64,000 nucleotides of DNA. It comes from Parasponia andersonii (Eukaryota; Streptophyta; Magnoliopsida; Rosales; Cannabaceae). The notes beneath the pieces are model-generated. The model worked only from the letters and a program-made list of their open reading frames with translations. It was not told the DNA's origin and did not search any database. Positions 31,646-43,420 of the stretch are shown here, in pieces (positions within the stretch are counted from its first letter, which is position 1; every line of letters begins with the position of its first letter). The position numbers and the translations under genes were made by a program. The stretch covers positions 340,105 through 404,104 of the forward strand of contig JXTB01000150.1 in NCBI GenBank assembly GCA_002914805.1. Direction: 5' to 3'.

Positions 31646-34440
31646 ATGCTGAATCTAAAATTAAAAACACATCCCACTATATTTTTCAATTTTTTTTTCT
31701 AAAAATGTCATACAAGGCCTAATTTTCACTAAATTTTTCTTTAATAATTTCTATCAATTTAATATTTACTTGCACACTAAACTCGATAAAATGAATCTCT
31801 CTATTATAATGATAATGACTACTATTTAATGGGTCATACCTATTGCTGGGTCCAACCCAAATAACTGCCTTCAAAGTCGAGAAATTTAACTCAGTACCCG
31901 TTTTTGTACTTTATATTTCATAAATACCCATATTTTATTTCATTTTAAAAATACCCATCTTTTATGTATATATTTTATGTGTAAAATATGTGGATATACA
32001 TTTACAATATGAATTTTTACCTATGGTTTACTTCCATTGTAAATTGATATCTATGATATACATTTTAAAATATATATATCGATTTTAGGTATAATTTTTA
32101 GTTATGAAATGTATATAAATTACGCATTGTATAAATTTTGCCAAAATGCGTATAAAAATGAATATTTGTGAAATAAAAATAAAAATAGCATGTATTTATG
32201 AAGATATGCTTTAAAAAGGGGTATTTATGTAATTTTCTCTTCAAAATCAGCCGTTGATTAATGTAGGATTAGTTTATAATCAAGCTTGCTGCTTGCACAC
32301 CGGTTAGGGACAAAATAAGATAACTAGAAACGCTATCAACACGTTATAACGAACAATTCATAGGATGTGTACTATGTCGATATATGCTACGTAAGAAGTT
32401 GGAAAAAACAAATTCATATATAATATTCATTGGACCACTGTCATAACGAGAATTAGTGATAGAATGTGAAAGACTGATTTGTACTAATTACCGACTTTAT
32501 TTTATATGTTTGATTTAATTTACCAAATAAATAAGCAAGTAATTAAAAAAAAGAAAAAGAAACACACCACAAATTTTAGTGTGGTTCAACATTGATTATG
32601 TTATTGTCTACAAACGAATGGCCTTATTCAATGATCTAAAACTCCCTTGTAGTATTAACGCCTGAGTCTTGTAAGCTTGTTCACCCGAACTTGTTCAAAG
32701 GACTTGACTAGCAGTCTAGCAAGCATCCCTGCTTGACTTCACCGTTGCAAACCTCTAGTTGACAACCTTCAATAGTGATGTACGTGGTCAAGGAAAACAT
32801 AAGCTCCTAAGACTTAGTTTTTCAAAACAAAGGATGTGGGTGAGCAAGAATATCTTTTGCTGAGGTAGGCTTCAACGCACAAAACTTATTTTCTGTAGCT
32901 CAGGTTTTATGCGAAGTTTAAGAGAATAAAACTTGTTTAACTCAAATCACACAAAACTATTTTTTTCAAGCCACACTTGAACGTGTCCCCCAATATGTTT
33001 TAAATAGAAAAGTCAGTAAAACAAATTGACTAAAACACGTTAAAATATATTTAAGATAAATGAAATATGTCAGAAAGGATCAGGATTAAAATAAATTACA
33101 TATAATCCCCAGATCATCCATGTCAAATGGATAGGAAAGAATTATAGAGTTCTTACCTGAGTCCATTGTTTCTTTGACTGAGGATTGGAAAGATGATCGA
33201 AGATCACTGAAGACAGAAGCATATGGAGATGATAACTAGAGGGCTTGAGAGTCAGATTCTTCTGCCTAAGACCTAAATCACTCATATGGATATCTCTATT
33301 ATTAATGGTAGGCAATAGAGAAAAGAGCATATATCTTCTGACTATAAGGATCATAGCCTTAATTTTTAATCTATATATAATACTATTTTATTGGGTATCC
33401 ATTAATCCAACTGATAGTACTAACAGAATATGGATTTTGGATGCTTATACCTATTTTTTTAAAAAAATAGTACAAAATTTATGACTTTTTAAAAAAAATA
33501 AAAAATTAGGAGTGATTGTAAAAATAGACTTTTTACAAAGTCATTTCACGAAAGTAGACCTATGTTGATAGTTTTTTAGATTCTAGACCTCTTATCTTAA
33601 AATATTGTTGTGAAGACAACTATGCCCTTATAGATAATATTCGAATTCATTTATTTTATTTTTTTTTTGTCCTTTTCATCTTCTTCGTCGGACTGCTCGT
33701 CTCATTAATGGCAAAGAACGTGGTCGATTTCCTGATTATATTTTCTTTCTTTAAGCATCTTTCTAGTTTTTAGCTTTAGATTAAGTTAAAATAACATTCA
33801 TAAATATATTTTTTTCTGCTAAGATTTTGTATGGTTGGTATATTCAAATATGTTTTTGAGTAGGAATTAAGACTATAATAAAAAATATAAAGTTTGTAAG
33901 TAATTTTTGAGCTTAAAAAACTCATTTCTAATATTTGGAAATTTCTAGTATTTGGAATTGTAGAATACGATGATTTGGGTCGAAGAAGATACCAAAATCT
34001 GGCTAGATAAAGGTGTCGAGTTGTTAAACACCTTGTTAAGTGCTCGACATACTCTACTTTCTAAACAACACTTGAAATCATTGTCGAACAATATCACAAT
34101 TAATATCAACCTAGTAACTTGACAATACCTCAACTATACTAGATATCTTTGTCGAGTAGTATATCAACATCGCCGAATTAAGCACTCGACCATATTAGAC
34201 ATATCTATCTGGTGTTTTAGACACACCTATCTGGCATACTAGACTCTATTGTAGAGCCATCTTCTATAATGTATAATTTTTACTCAACAATTTAAATAAA
34301 AGAAATGTCTAGTCACTAAAAATAAATGTATATTGTTTTAGGGACTTCAAAAAAAGTTTTACATTGTTAAGATTGATATTTTTTTTGGTTGCTCATATGT
34401 AGATTTACTTATTTATTTTGTATTTTTTCAATATGTTATC
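31646..34440. other. intergenic, transposon-like debris
   Basis: No gene seen. A stretch near 32560-32960 (CACAAATTTTAGTGTGGTTC and following) has the look of retrotransposon leader sequence but could not be assigned. Near 33500-33620 a GTAAAAATAGAC ... AAAGTAGACC pattern resembles MULE terminal regions. Between 34010 and 34250 the motifs CTCGAC, GTCGAG and TAGACA recur, foreshadowing the arrays further right. Confidence 0.4.
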
Positions 34441-34948
34441 AACACTCATAATCATATTATATGATAGCGTATGAGAAAAGAATGAAGGTTCTTAAAATTG
34501 GAATGAAAAGAGGCAACGATCAAAATGCATTGTAGTTGAACCAAACATAACTTTTAACAAGATGTTAAGATATATAGAAGCACAAAAATTGACTATAATG
34601 GATTTGACATACAATTGAGTTATAAGACAAAAACAACGATAGACATTGCTATAATAGCTATAAAAAATGACAAAGATGTTAATAGCGTTGATTTGTATCG
34701 ACCCAAATTGCAAATGGCAAATTTGTGCAATGAAGTCATTTACTACTAGTTTCTTTGTTATTCACAAGTATTTAAGTGAACATACTTGTTCTTTGGAAAT
34801 GCACAAGAATCATAACCATCAAGCATCTAGAGCTATAATTGGAGATCATCTGAAAGAAAAATACCAAGGTGTGAAAATAAGTCCGACTCCACATCAAATA
34901 GTCAATGATTTTTGTGTAAAAACTATACTAAAATCACGTCCTCGATAA
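34441..34948 (+). pseudogene. MULE (MuDR-type) transposase fragment, N-terminal DNA-binding region
   Basis: The open part starting at 34667 encodes CIDPNCKWQICAMKS, then FFVIHKYLSEHTCS, then HNHQASRAIIGDHLKEKYQG. This order (C-x4-C-x-W, then F.V..Y..EHTC, then QAS..I...L) is typical of plant Mutator-like transposases, just before the catalytic domain. It stops at 34946 and no DDE catalytic domain follows. Upstream bases from about 34600 look like the preceding KNDK-type stretch in shifted frames. It is therefore a decayed fragment; the neighbouring tandem arrays may be part of the same element. Confidence 0.65.
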
Positions 34949-35282
34949 ATTGTCCTATTATGCTCTAAGTATCATTATTTCTTTTATCTTTGTACTAATA
35001 TTGGATTTGAATTATATTAATATGTAATGTATTGTGTGTATTTCAAATTACATTAAATTGAGTAGCATTTATAGGATAGTTTCATTGAGAAACTAGACGC
35101 CATGTCTAGCAGTTCTACTGAAATTTAAAATGCTACTAAACTTCTTTATCAAAGGGCTAGACAACATGTCTAGTTTGCTTGACAGTTCCTTCGAGTCAGT
35201 AGACACCATGTCTAGCTAAAATGCTGAATTTTAAAATTCTACTAAACATCGATATCGAGTAGCTAGACATCATGTCTAGCTT
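34949..35282. repeat. stretch with repeated TAGACA / TGTCTAG palindromes
   Basis: TAGACAACATGTCTAG, TAGACACCATGTCTAG and TAGACATCATGTCTAG occur within about 130 bases (35160-35280). These near-palindromes are also scattered through the arrays to the right. Confidence 0.7.
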
Positions 35283-36172
35283 GACTAAGTTTCTAATAAT
35301 ACGAATAATGAAGTGACTGTATTTCTAGAAATATGGGCGACATATTTTCAATATTTTGATATGGATTGCATATTTTCAATATTTTAAAAAGTTAAGATAG
35401 TGATTAATAAAATGACTAAGTTTCTAGTAATACGAATAATGAAGTGACTATGTTTCTAGTAATATGGATGATATATTTTCAATATTTTGATATGCATTGC
35501 ATATTTTTAAAATTTTAAAAAGTTAAAATAATGACTAACAAAATAATTAAGTTTCTAGTAATACGAATAATGAAGTGACTATGTTTCTAGTAATATGGAT
35601 GACATATTTTTAATATTTTGATATAGATTGCATATTTTTAATATTTTAAAAAGTTAAGATAGTGACTAACAAAATGACTAAGTTTCTAATAATACGAATA
35701 ATGAAGTGACTATGTTTCTCGTAATATGAATAACATATTTTCAATATTTTGATATGGATTGCATATTTTTAATATTTTAAAAAATTTAAAATAATAACTA
35801 ACAAAATGACTAAGTTTCTAATAATATAGATGACATATTTCCAATATTTTGATATGGGTTACATATTTTCAATATTTTAAAAAGTTAAAATAGAGAATAA
35901 AAAGATGACTAAGTTTCTAGTAATATGAATAAGGAAATGACTAAGTTTCTAGTAATATGGATGACATATTTTCAATATTTTAATATGGATTGTATATTTT
36001 TAATATTTTAAAAATTTAAGATAGTGAATAACAAAATGACTAAATTTCTAGTAATATGAATAATGAAGTGACTAAGTTTCTAGTAATATAATGACATATT
36101 TTCAATATTTTGATATAGATGACATATTTTTAATATTTTAAAAAATTAAGATAATGATAAACAAAATGACTT
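35283..36172. repeat. tandem array, period ~131 bp, about 6.7 copies
   Basis: Units start GACTAAGTTTCTAATAATAC or a close variant at about 35283, 35414, 35545, 35676, 35808, 35906 and 36038. Spacing is 131-132 except for one unit of about 98, which lacks an internal segment. Each unit contains GACTATGTTTCTAGTAATAT, TTTTCAATATTTTGATATGG and AATATTTTAAAAAGTTAA. Confidence 0.93.
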
Positions 36173-36179
36173 TCAAATA

Positions 36180-36790
36180 TTATTTACTCACTCAACAAAT
36201 ATGTCTAGCGGTTGGACTCATTATTTAGAATGCTAGACAACTGTGTCGAGCAACCAGATACCATGTCTAGCCATTTTCTAGATCATTATTTATTCATTCG
36301 ATAAATATGTTTAGTAGGTAGACACACCGCCTAAAACGCTAGACAACTACATCAAGTAACCAGATACTATATCTAGCTATTTTGTAGTTCATTATTTACC
36401 CACTTGACACACATGTCTAGCAACTAGACACATTGTCTGGAATGCTAGATAACTATATCGAGCAATCAGATATCATATCTAGCCATTGCGTAGATCATTA
36501 TATATTCACTTGACAAACATGTCTAGCGATGAGATATATTATCTAGAATACTAGATAACTATGTCTAGATTATTATTTACTCATTCGACAAACATATCTA
36601 GTGGCTAGACACATTGTCTAGAATACTAGACAACTATATCGAGTAATTAAATTTCATGTCTAATCAGTTTGTAAATCATTATTTATTACTCGATAATGGT
36701 ATCAAGCAGCTAGACAACCTATCTTGGATATTAAACATTCTGTCTTGGACATTTGACTACCATGTCTATCATAATATTTCAACAAAATAT
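36180..36790. repeat. tandem array, period ~106 bp, about 5.5 copies
   Basis: The recurring ACAAACATGTCTAGC landmark lies at about 36201, 36307, 36413, 36519, 36594 and 36696. Spacing is 106 except for one shortened unit of 75. Each unit includes AGACACATTGTCTAGAATGC-type and ATATCGAGCAA-type strings and ends in CATTATTTA. Confidence 0.9.
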
Positions 36791-37154
36791 CTTCAAAACT
36801 AATAAAAACCAATCAACTTTAATACTTGACCAATATGAACCAAAAAAAAAACCAAATTTTCTAGGCTGCTAACAAAAAAGGATAGTTAGTATTCATTCTG
36901 ACAAAATAGAAACATTAGAAAATAATTTCTTACGGATCCCAATCTCTACTATAATTGAGCTTATTTTCACTATAATAATAAGTAGACATTTGTGTATAGT
37001 TTGGCGTGCGTGTAATGGCTAGAAAATACTATAGAGTGCTCTAAATGTCGTGTCAAATAACTATCTTATATTCTGAAAAATGGCTAGACATTGGTGTCTA
37101 GTCACACGATTCTACTGTCAAGCCTTATAAACAAGCTGTCAAGCTGTGAGTATT
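36791..37154. other. spacer between tandem arrays and copia-3
   Basis: No gene seen. Contains one more GGCTAGACATTGGTGTCTAG palindrome near 37081. Confidence 0.5.
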
Positions 37155-38800
37155 CGTTGGAATAAAAATCCGAGAAATATTTTCATAAAATTATTTTCAA
37201 GAACGCCATAATTTTGTAAAATTCAGAAACGCAGTGGAATGGGTCGTTTCAAATTTTTCTCTTTACAAAACATTTTGGATCGTGGTCTAACATAAATTAA
37301 CTCTTGATCAATATAAGAACAATGCACGGATTCACTCCGCAATTTTTTCATCTTTCCGTCTATTCTCGAAAGTCATTTGATTGATCTAATGGGTAGTCAC
37401 CTTCTTGATTTCCAATAAAGAGATCCGCAGATAAACAAGAAGACAACCTCCTCGAACCGATTTCTCCGGAATGGCCGAAAACACCAAGGATGGTGAATCC
37501 AAGGTTTGGCCAATTTTTTCTGCTCTCTCTCTCCCACTATTATCCATGAAACGCTCTCTTCTCAAGGGTGTTTCACATATAACTTATGTTTCGTGTAGTT
37601 AGAGAACTTTTCTCTTAACTATAGAGAGATTAGTAAACCCTAATAGGTTTATTAGACTAGTTGGGCTCAACTGATCATCAAATAACTATTGGACTTTAAA
37701 TTGAGCTAGACTGGAGAATAGATGGATCCATAAAGCCCAAGCTCTAATGGACCATATACCGACAATCATAATTAATTCATAATTATGATTGGGCTTTGCC
37801 CATTTATATTATTAAGGCACACCACTATAAGTCCAATATTGAACTCTTAGACTAAATGTCAGTTATTTTCTGTAAAGCTTATTATTACATAATTAGCTTG
37901 ATCCATTTAACATATACTATACCTGTAGAAGTACCCCTAATGCAATATCATACTAGTAGGGTGAAATTATCGTATTACCCCTTTAGTACATATTTACTTT
38001 TAAGTTGCTATTTTTCATCTAATGGATAATAGTTAACTATGGTGTTTATATCTGCTTATACCAACACATTCAAATTCACATAGTGAATACTGGGGCTCCG
38101 GCTTATATTATGCCTATACCTGAAAAAACTCAAAGTGACATTATATATATGGTGTCCATAATGAAAAAACATTCTACACATTTCATACATCTTATCTTTT
38201 AAGATACCGGAGTTCGAACCATAAATTGGAACTAGTCCTTTAGTAACTCAAAAAGACAAAACACATGAAAGTAAGTTCCTTAATTATTAGGATTAAAGTT
38301 TTCTACAATAGTTCTAGATTAGTGAAATTAGAAATTTAAGTTACAACACTTAACCTTAAATTCTAATTCACTCGGTCCTATTCGATGTGGTTATAACTTT
38401 CTCATAACACATTAATGTTTCTATCCAAAAACTCAGTTCAATAATTGGATACTCCATTATGATAATAGAGAACACTACATTTTTATGACATAGTAAAATA
38501 TTCTATCTTCAATATATAGAATACGAACAATTTAATTTAGACATAATAAAATAAAGAATATAATGTCTCCCACATATGAACTCATTATACGAATAATTCT
38601 TTATTACTCATTATATATTTCAGAATCTTTAGATATTTACATAAGATAAATATACACATCACATGTATATCAATGGGTCATAAATAATGTAGAAATTCAA
38701 AACATGCGATTTATTAACAACAAGTAGATAACAAATAATCTAAAATAACTTGTTTATAATGTCAAAATAATAAACTGCTTTATAGGATATTATTCCAACA
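37155..38800 (-). repeat. copia-3 3' LTR
   Basis: About 1646 bp. Read on the minus strand it starts TGTTGGAATAATATCC directly after a CCAGGTGAGAGAT purine-rich tract, and ends CCAACG where the related LTR ends CCAGCA. Landmarks such as AAAGCAGTTT, GTTATCTA.TTGTT.TTAATAAAT and TGAGTAATAAA..ATT are shared with 47354-48994. Confidence 0.88.
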
Positions 38801-38817
38801 ATCTCTCACCTGGCCTT

Positions 38818-41564
38818 TAAAGCAAATGTGACATGTCATGTAGTCTCATTCCTTCTAGGTGGTCCTCAAATACTTTGGTAGCCAAAGATTTGGTAAAATG
38901 ATCAACAAGCTTCTCTGCAGATGCTATCTTACTCACTATCACGTCTCCTCTTAGAATTATTTCTCTGTGTATATGATATTTCTTTTCTATGTGTTTTCCC
39001 CTCTTATGGCTTCTGAGTTCTATGAAGTTTTCAATTACTCAATTATTATCACAGTAGAGTATTATAAGTTGTTGTGCTCTAGGTACTACTTCAAGATCCA
39101 TGAGGAAATTACGAAGCTAGACCGCCTCTTTAGCTACTTCAGAAACTATCACATATTCGACCTCCATGGTTGAATCCACAACACAAGATTGCTTGATACT
39201 CCTCCATATAATGGCTCCACCACTAAGGGTAAAGACTGAACCAGAGGTTGATTTTCTAGAGTCTTTATCATATTGAAAATCCAAATCAGTATATCCAATA
39301 TGTGTTAGATTTTCTCTAGAATATACAAGCATATAATTTCTAGTTCTCTGAAGATACTTTAGAATATGTTTAACTGCACCCCAAATTCAGATCCTGGATT
39401 GAATTGGTAAAAACTTATAATCCCAACAACATAACAAATACCTGGTTTTGTATAAAGCATAATATACACGAGACTTCCCACTGCCGAAGCATAAGAAATA
39501 TTATGTTCTTTCTCATCTGTTCTTTCTCTTCTTTCATCTTAGGAGAATTCTCATTAGACAGAATAATTCCTTTACGAAAGGGTGTTAAACCTTTCTTGGA
39601 ATTTTGCATTGTAAACTTACTAGTATTTTTTCTATATATAAAGCCTATGATAAAGCTATTCATTGTTCATTCTATTTCATAGAGTCTGTAAGCCTAGAAT
39701 ATAACAAGCTTCACCTAAGTCTTTCATATCAAACTATTGTGCTAACCAGACTTTCACTAATGATAATAATCCAAGATAATTTCTAATGATTAGAATATCA
39801 TTAACATATAGTACTAGAAAAATTACTTTATTGTCTTGAATTTTTTTATCGACACAAGATTCATCTACGTTTCGTTCAAAACCATAAGACTTAATAGCTT
39901 CATCAAATCTTATGTTCCAAGGTTTAGATACTTGCTTTAGTCTATAAATAGATCTCTTAAGTTCAAAAACTTTTCTTTCGTAGTCCTTTTCAACGAATCT
40001 CTCTGGTTGTATCATATAAATACCTTTATCAAGATTACTATTCATGAATGCAGCCTTGACGTCCATTTGCTATATCTTATAATCAAGAGATGCAGCGATG
40101 TACAAGAGTATACGAATAGACTTGATCATAGTAACAGGAGAAAATGTTTCTTCATAGTCAATACCTTCCTTCTGTGTATAACTCTTTGTAACTAACCTTA
40201 TCTCGAAAGTCTCCACTTTCCCATTTACTCCCTCACTTTAGGTAGATTTACAAGTTCCCAGACTTTATCAGAGTACATGGACTCTATTTTAGATTCCAAT
40301 GCCTTTTGCTAGAGATCTTTATCAACATCATCCATTGCCTCATTATAGATATAAGAATCAGATTCTTGGTCATAAGACTCTCCTATTCCTAAGTATCTTT
40401 CAGGTTGTCTTACAACTCTTCCACTATGAAGATAATCTGATGTGTGTTGAGTTTCAAGTGATTTATCTTTCCTAAGTACTTTCTTAATCTTATCTTCTAT
40501 AGATTGACTAATAATATCATTAGTTAATTCTTCAGGAACTAACTTACTTTTGGGCTTGAAATCTTTCATATAGTTTTCTTCCAAAAAAGTAGCATTTGTA
40601 CTCACAGATACTTTCTTTTCTTCAATACTATAGAAATAATACTCTCTCGTTCGTTTCAGGTAACCTATAAATAGACACAATTAGAATCATGATTCCAATT
40701 TAGTTGTTTTCCTTTTCAACACGTATGCTAAGTAACTCTAAATATAGATATGACGTAAACTAGGTTTATGTCCCTTCCATAATTCAAATGGTGTCTTAGG
40801 TACTGACTTAGCAAGAACTCTATTTAGCAGGTATATAACAGTTTCTAAGGCATAATCCCAAAAAGATGGGGATAATTATGAATAACTGAGCATCGGCCTA
40901 ACCATATCCAAAAGTGTTTCATTTCTTCTTTTAGCAACACCATTTAGTTGAGGCATACCTAGTGCTGTGAGTTGGGATAGGATCCCATAGTCTGTGAGAA
41001 ATTCAGAGAACTCCCTAGAAAGGTATTAAAAAAACCAACTCGATTATCGATCTTAAATTGATTGAATGTGTCTAACAATGTGTTCAAAACTATGTCAATT
41101 TGGGTGTCACAATCAATTTCAGTTCTAAGGATCTCTAGTTCATGAAGATATACTTTCATCATATGTTCTCGAACTGGAGTACCCTTTTTATGATGAAGAT
41201 TCATGAATGCACTCATAGCCTCATTTCTAGCCTGAAGACCGAGACTGGCGAATATTTCGACAACACTCAGTATTATGTCAGTAGTAATATCCATCCCACG
41301 ATGTTGTTATTGCAATATATTGCTCATTGAGCCAAGTATATAGCATTTAGCCAACTCATCAGATTACTTCCACTTATCATATAAGTTTCTTTCATCGTTA
41401 GTGGATTCCGCAGTTGGTTGGGCTAGACATGGAGTAGTGAGAACTCACTTCTGTTTATCAGTAGTAAGCACTATGTCTAGGTTACATTTCTAGTCTACAT
41501 AGTTTTCAAAATCTAGCTTGTTTTGATTGAGTAAAGTAGATAAAGGATTAAGTACTATATCCAT
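38818..41564 (-). pseudogene. copia-3 gag-pol polyprotein, internally deleted
   Basis: Gag begins at 41564 (MDIVLNPLSTLL) and continues with MDITTDIILSVVEIFASLG, then GTPVREHMMKVY and DTFNQFKI near 41050. It then passes within about 30 bases into the integrase C-terminal part (EFLTDYGILSQLT, GMPQLNGVAKRRNETLLDM). The zinc knuckle, protease and integrase core are therefore missing. The linker FIGYLKRTREYYFYS is at 40680-40620. RT is at 40066-39734 (MDVKAAFMNSNLDKGIYM) and its catalytic motif reads YVND rather than YVDD. RNase H lies at 39332-39117 (GYTDLDF, KSTSGSVFTL). The tail DHLEGMRLHDM ends at TAA 38820-38818. Several stops separate the blocks. Confidence 0.9.
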
Positions 41565-42110
41565 TGAAAACAAATAAACATTCCATGTATAGGAAAACAT
41601 CATATGGTATGTTTTGAATAATTAACTTAATGTATTAAATATACAATATGCAAGTGATATATCCCTAAGACTATCACTTATATTCATAGTAATTTAATCT
41701 ACCATTGATTACAAGCCTCCTACCGAAGGGTTATGCAATCAACAAGTCAAACTGAAACAATTTCAATTAGTAAATAGGCACATAACTCTTGTCCCGTATT
41801 TCTAACTACCATTCTCTTTGGTCCTCTAATCAACTAATAAGAACTCCTACGAGAGGATATTAATGTCTTGAGTTGAGTATTTAAATATTGTTTCAGTAAC
41901 TAAACTTTCCATATAAGACTGTCTCCTACGGGCGATCGGCCTTATATAGTCTACCTAGTACCTTATTCTAAAAAGCTCATTTCTAGTATTTCCCAGACGA
42001 AAACCCTCCTACGGGAGCTCAACAAAATTCAAAGGCGAGACTCATCCTAATACATAACAAATCAATAATGGAGACCATAGGTATCACATACCTTCTCTTG
42101 ATCAATATTT

Positions 42111-42649
42111 TATAATTAAGATTTATAGAATCTAACTAGAAAAATACTTTTTAATCTATCAATCAAATAAGAGTTTTAACAAAGATTAAATATTGATTTG
42201 AAACATAAACATTACAATGAGAAGAAACTTAAAAAGGAAAGTATAATGAGAAGAATGACCATGTTCTTCGAGATTAATATATGAAGAAATTCGTGAATTT
42301 GAGTGTTGTCATATTTTTGGCCAAGATGGGAAAAATAAAAAGAAAAAACGTGAAGAAAAATATGAAGAGGATGGGAAAAAAAAAGCTAATTATTTTTTTA
42401 CTTTTAAATTTAGTTTTTCTTTTTATTTGAATTGAGGGGCATATAAGTCATTTGACATTATTATTTCTTAAAAAATAGTGCATTCATACCAAAACTTTTA
42501 AAAAAGAGTCTAGTTCCTAATATTCACCATGGAGGGGGTCTATTTCAACAAATTTTCCTAAAAGAGATACAATCTTTCAGAGTATTTTTCTAAATACTTT
42601 GGGAGTTTGAAAATACGATGAAATTTTAGTAAATAAGCCATCTTTTTTG
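42111..42649. other. intergenic, no gene seen
   Basis: AT-rich. The stretch 42420-42560 (TATAAGTCATTTGAC, then AGAGTCTAGTTCC and GGGTCTATTTCAA) faintly mirrors 33500-33640 in inverted orientation. Confidence 0.4.
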
Positions 42650-43420
42650 TTAACACAGAAAACTATAAAAGTTCTTAGAAACTAATTTGGTTTCCTATTA
42701 GCAGAATGTCATGTACGTAAGTAAATCATAAGAAATTACAAAGATTTCCTAAAAGTTAGTTTAGTTGTCTATTAGCAGAATGCTATCACAGGAAACCACA
42801 AAAGTTTCTTAGAAATCAGTTTGATTTACTTCTAGCAAAGTGTCATATATATAAGTAAATCAAAGGAAACTACAAAGATTTTCTAAAAATCAGTTTGATT
42901 TTCTTTTACGAGAATACCTTATATGTAAGTAAATTACAAGAAACCATAAAAGTTTCCAAGAAACCAGTGTAGTTTCATTTTAACAGAATGCCCATTTTAG
43001 TAGTTTGTGCTTTTTTTTTTCTTTTTTATTACTATATTCTTTATTTCTTTAATTTTTTTTTCATTTTTTTGCTCACCTTTCTGAATTTAGTAAATTCTAT
43101 TATTATATTCCCAGAAACTATAAAAGTTTCTAAAAGACCATTTTAGTTTCCTTTTAACAAAATCCAATGTATATAAGTAAATTGTAAAAAATTAAAAAGG
43201 TTTCTAACAAACCAATTTGGTTTGAATGTAGCAGAATGTCCAATATATAAGTAAATCATTGAAAACCACAAAAATTTCTTGAAAATCATAAAAATTTCTT
43301 GAAAACTAGTTTGGTTTCTCTTACTAGAATACCTTGTATATAAGTAAATCATTGGACACCGCAAAAAATTCCTAGAAACCAGTTTGGTTTCATTTTAGTA
43401 AAGTACTCTGTATGTATTTA
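42650..43420. repeat. degenerate tandem repeat, period ~67-73 bp
   Basis: Recurring units contain GTAAGTAAATCATAAGAAA, then CACAAAAGTTTCTTAGAAA, CAGTTTGGTTTCCTTTTAG and AGAATGTC-type strings. It is interrupted at about 43000-43115 by a T-rich insertion. Roughly ten imperfect copies are visible. Confidence 0.8.

Larger units (their letters stand above)
37155..42110 (-). mobile_element. copia-3: minus-strand Ty1/copia element, 5' LTR not seen
   Basis: On the minus strand the order is leader (about 42110-41600), gag, partial integrase, RT, RNase H, purine tract and 3' LTR (38800 down to 37155). The LTR belongs to the same family as the + strand LTR at 47354. No 5' LTR or target duplication could be found beyond the leader. 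The element is internally deleted between gag and integrase and carries stops, so it is non-autonomous. Confidence 0.85.

Noticed and set aside
35283-36790. CRISPR-like array
   Set aside because: The units are long tandem repeats without unique spacers, in a plant nuclear context.
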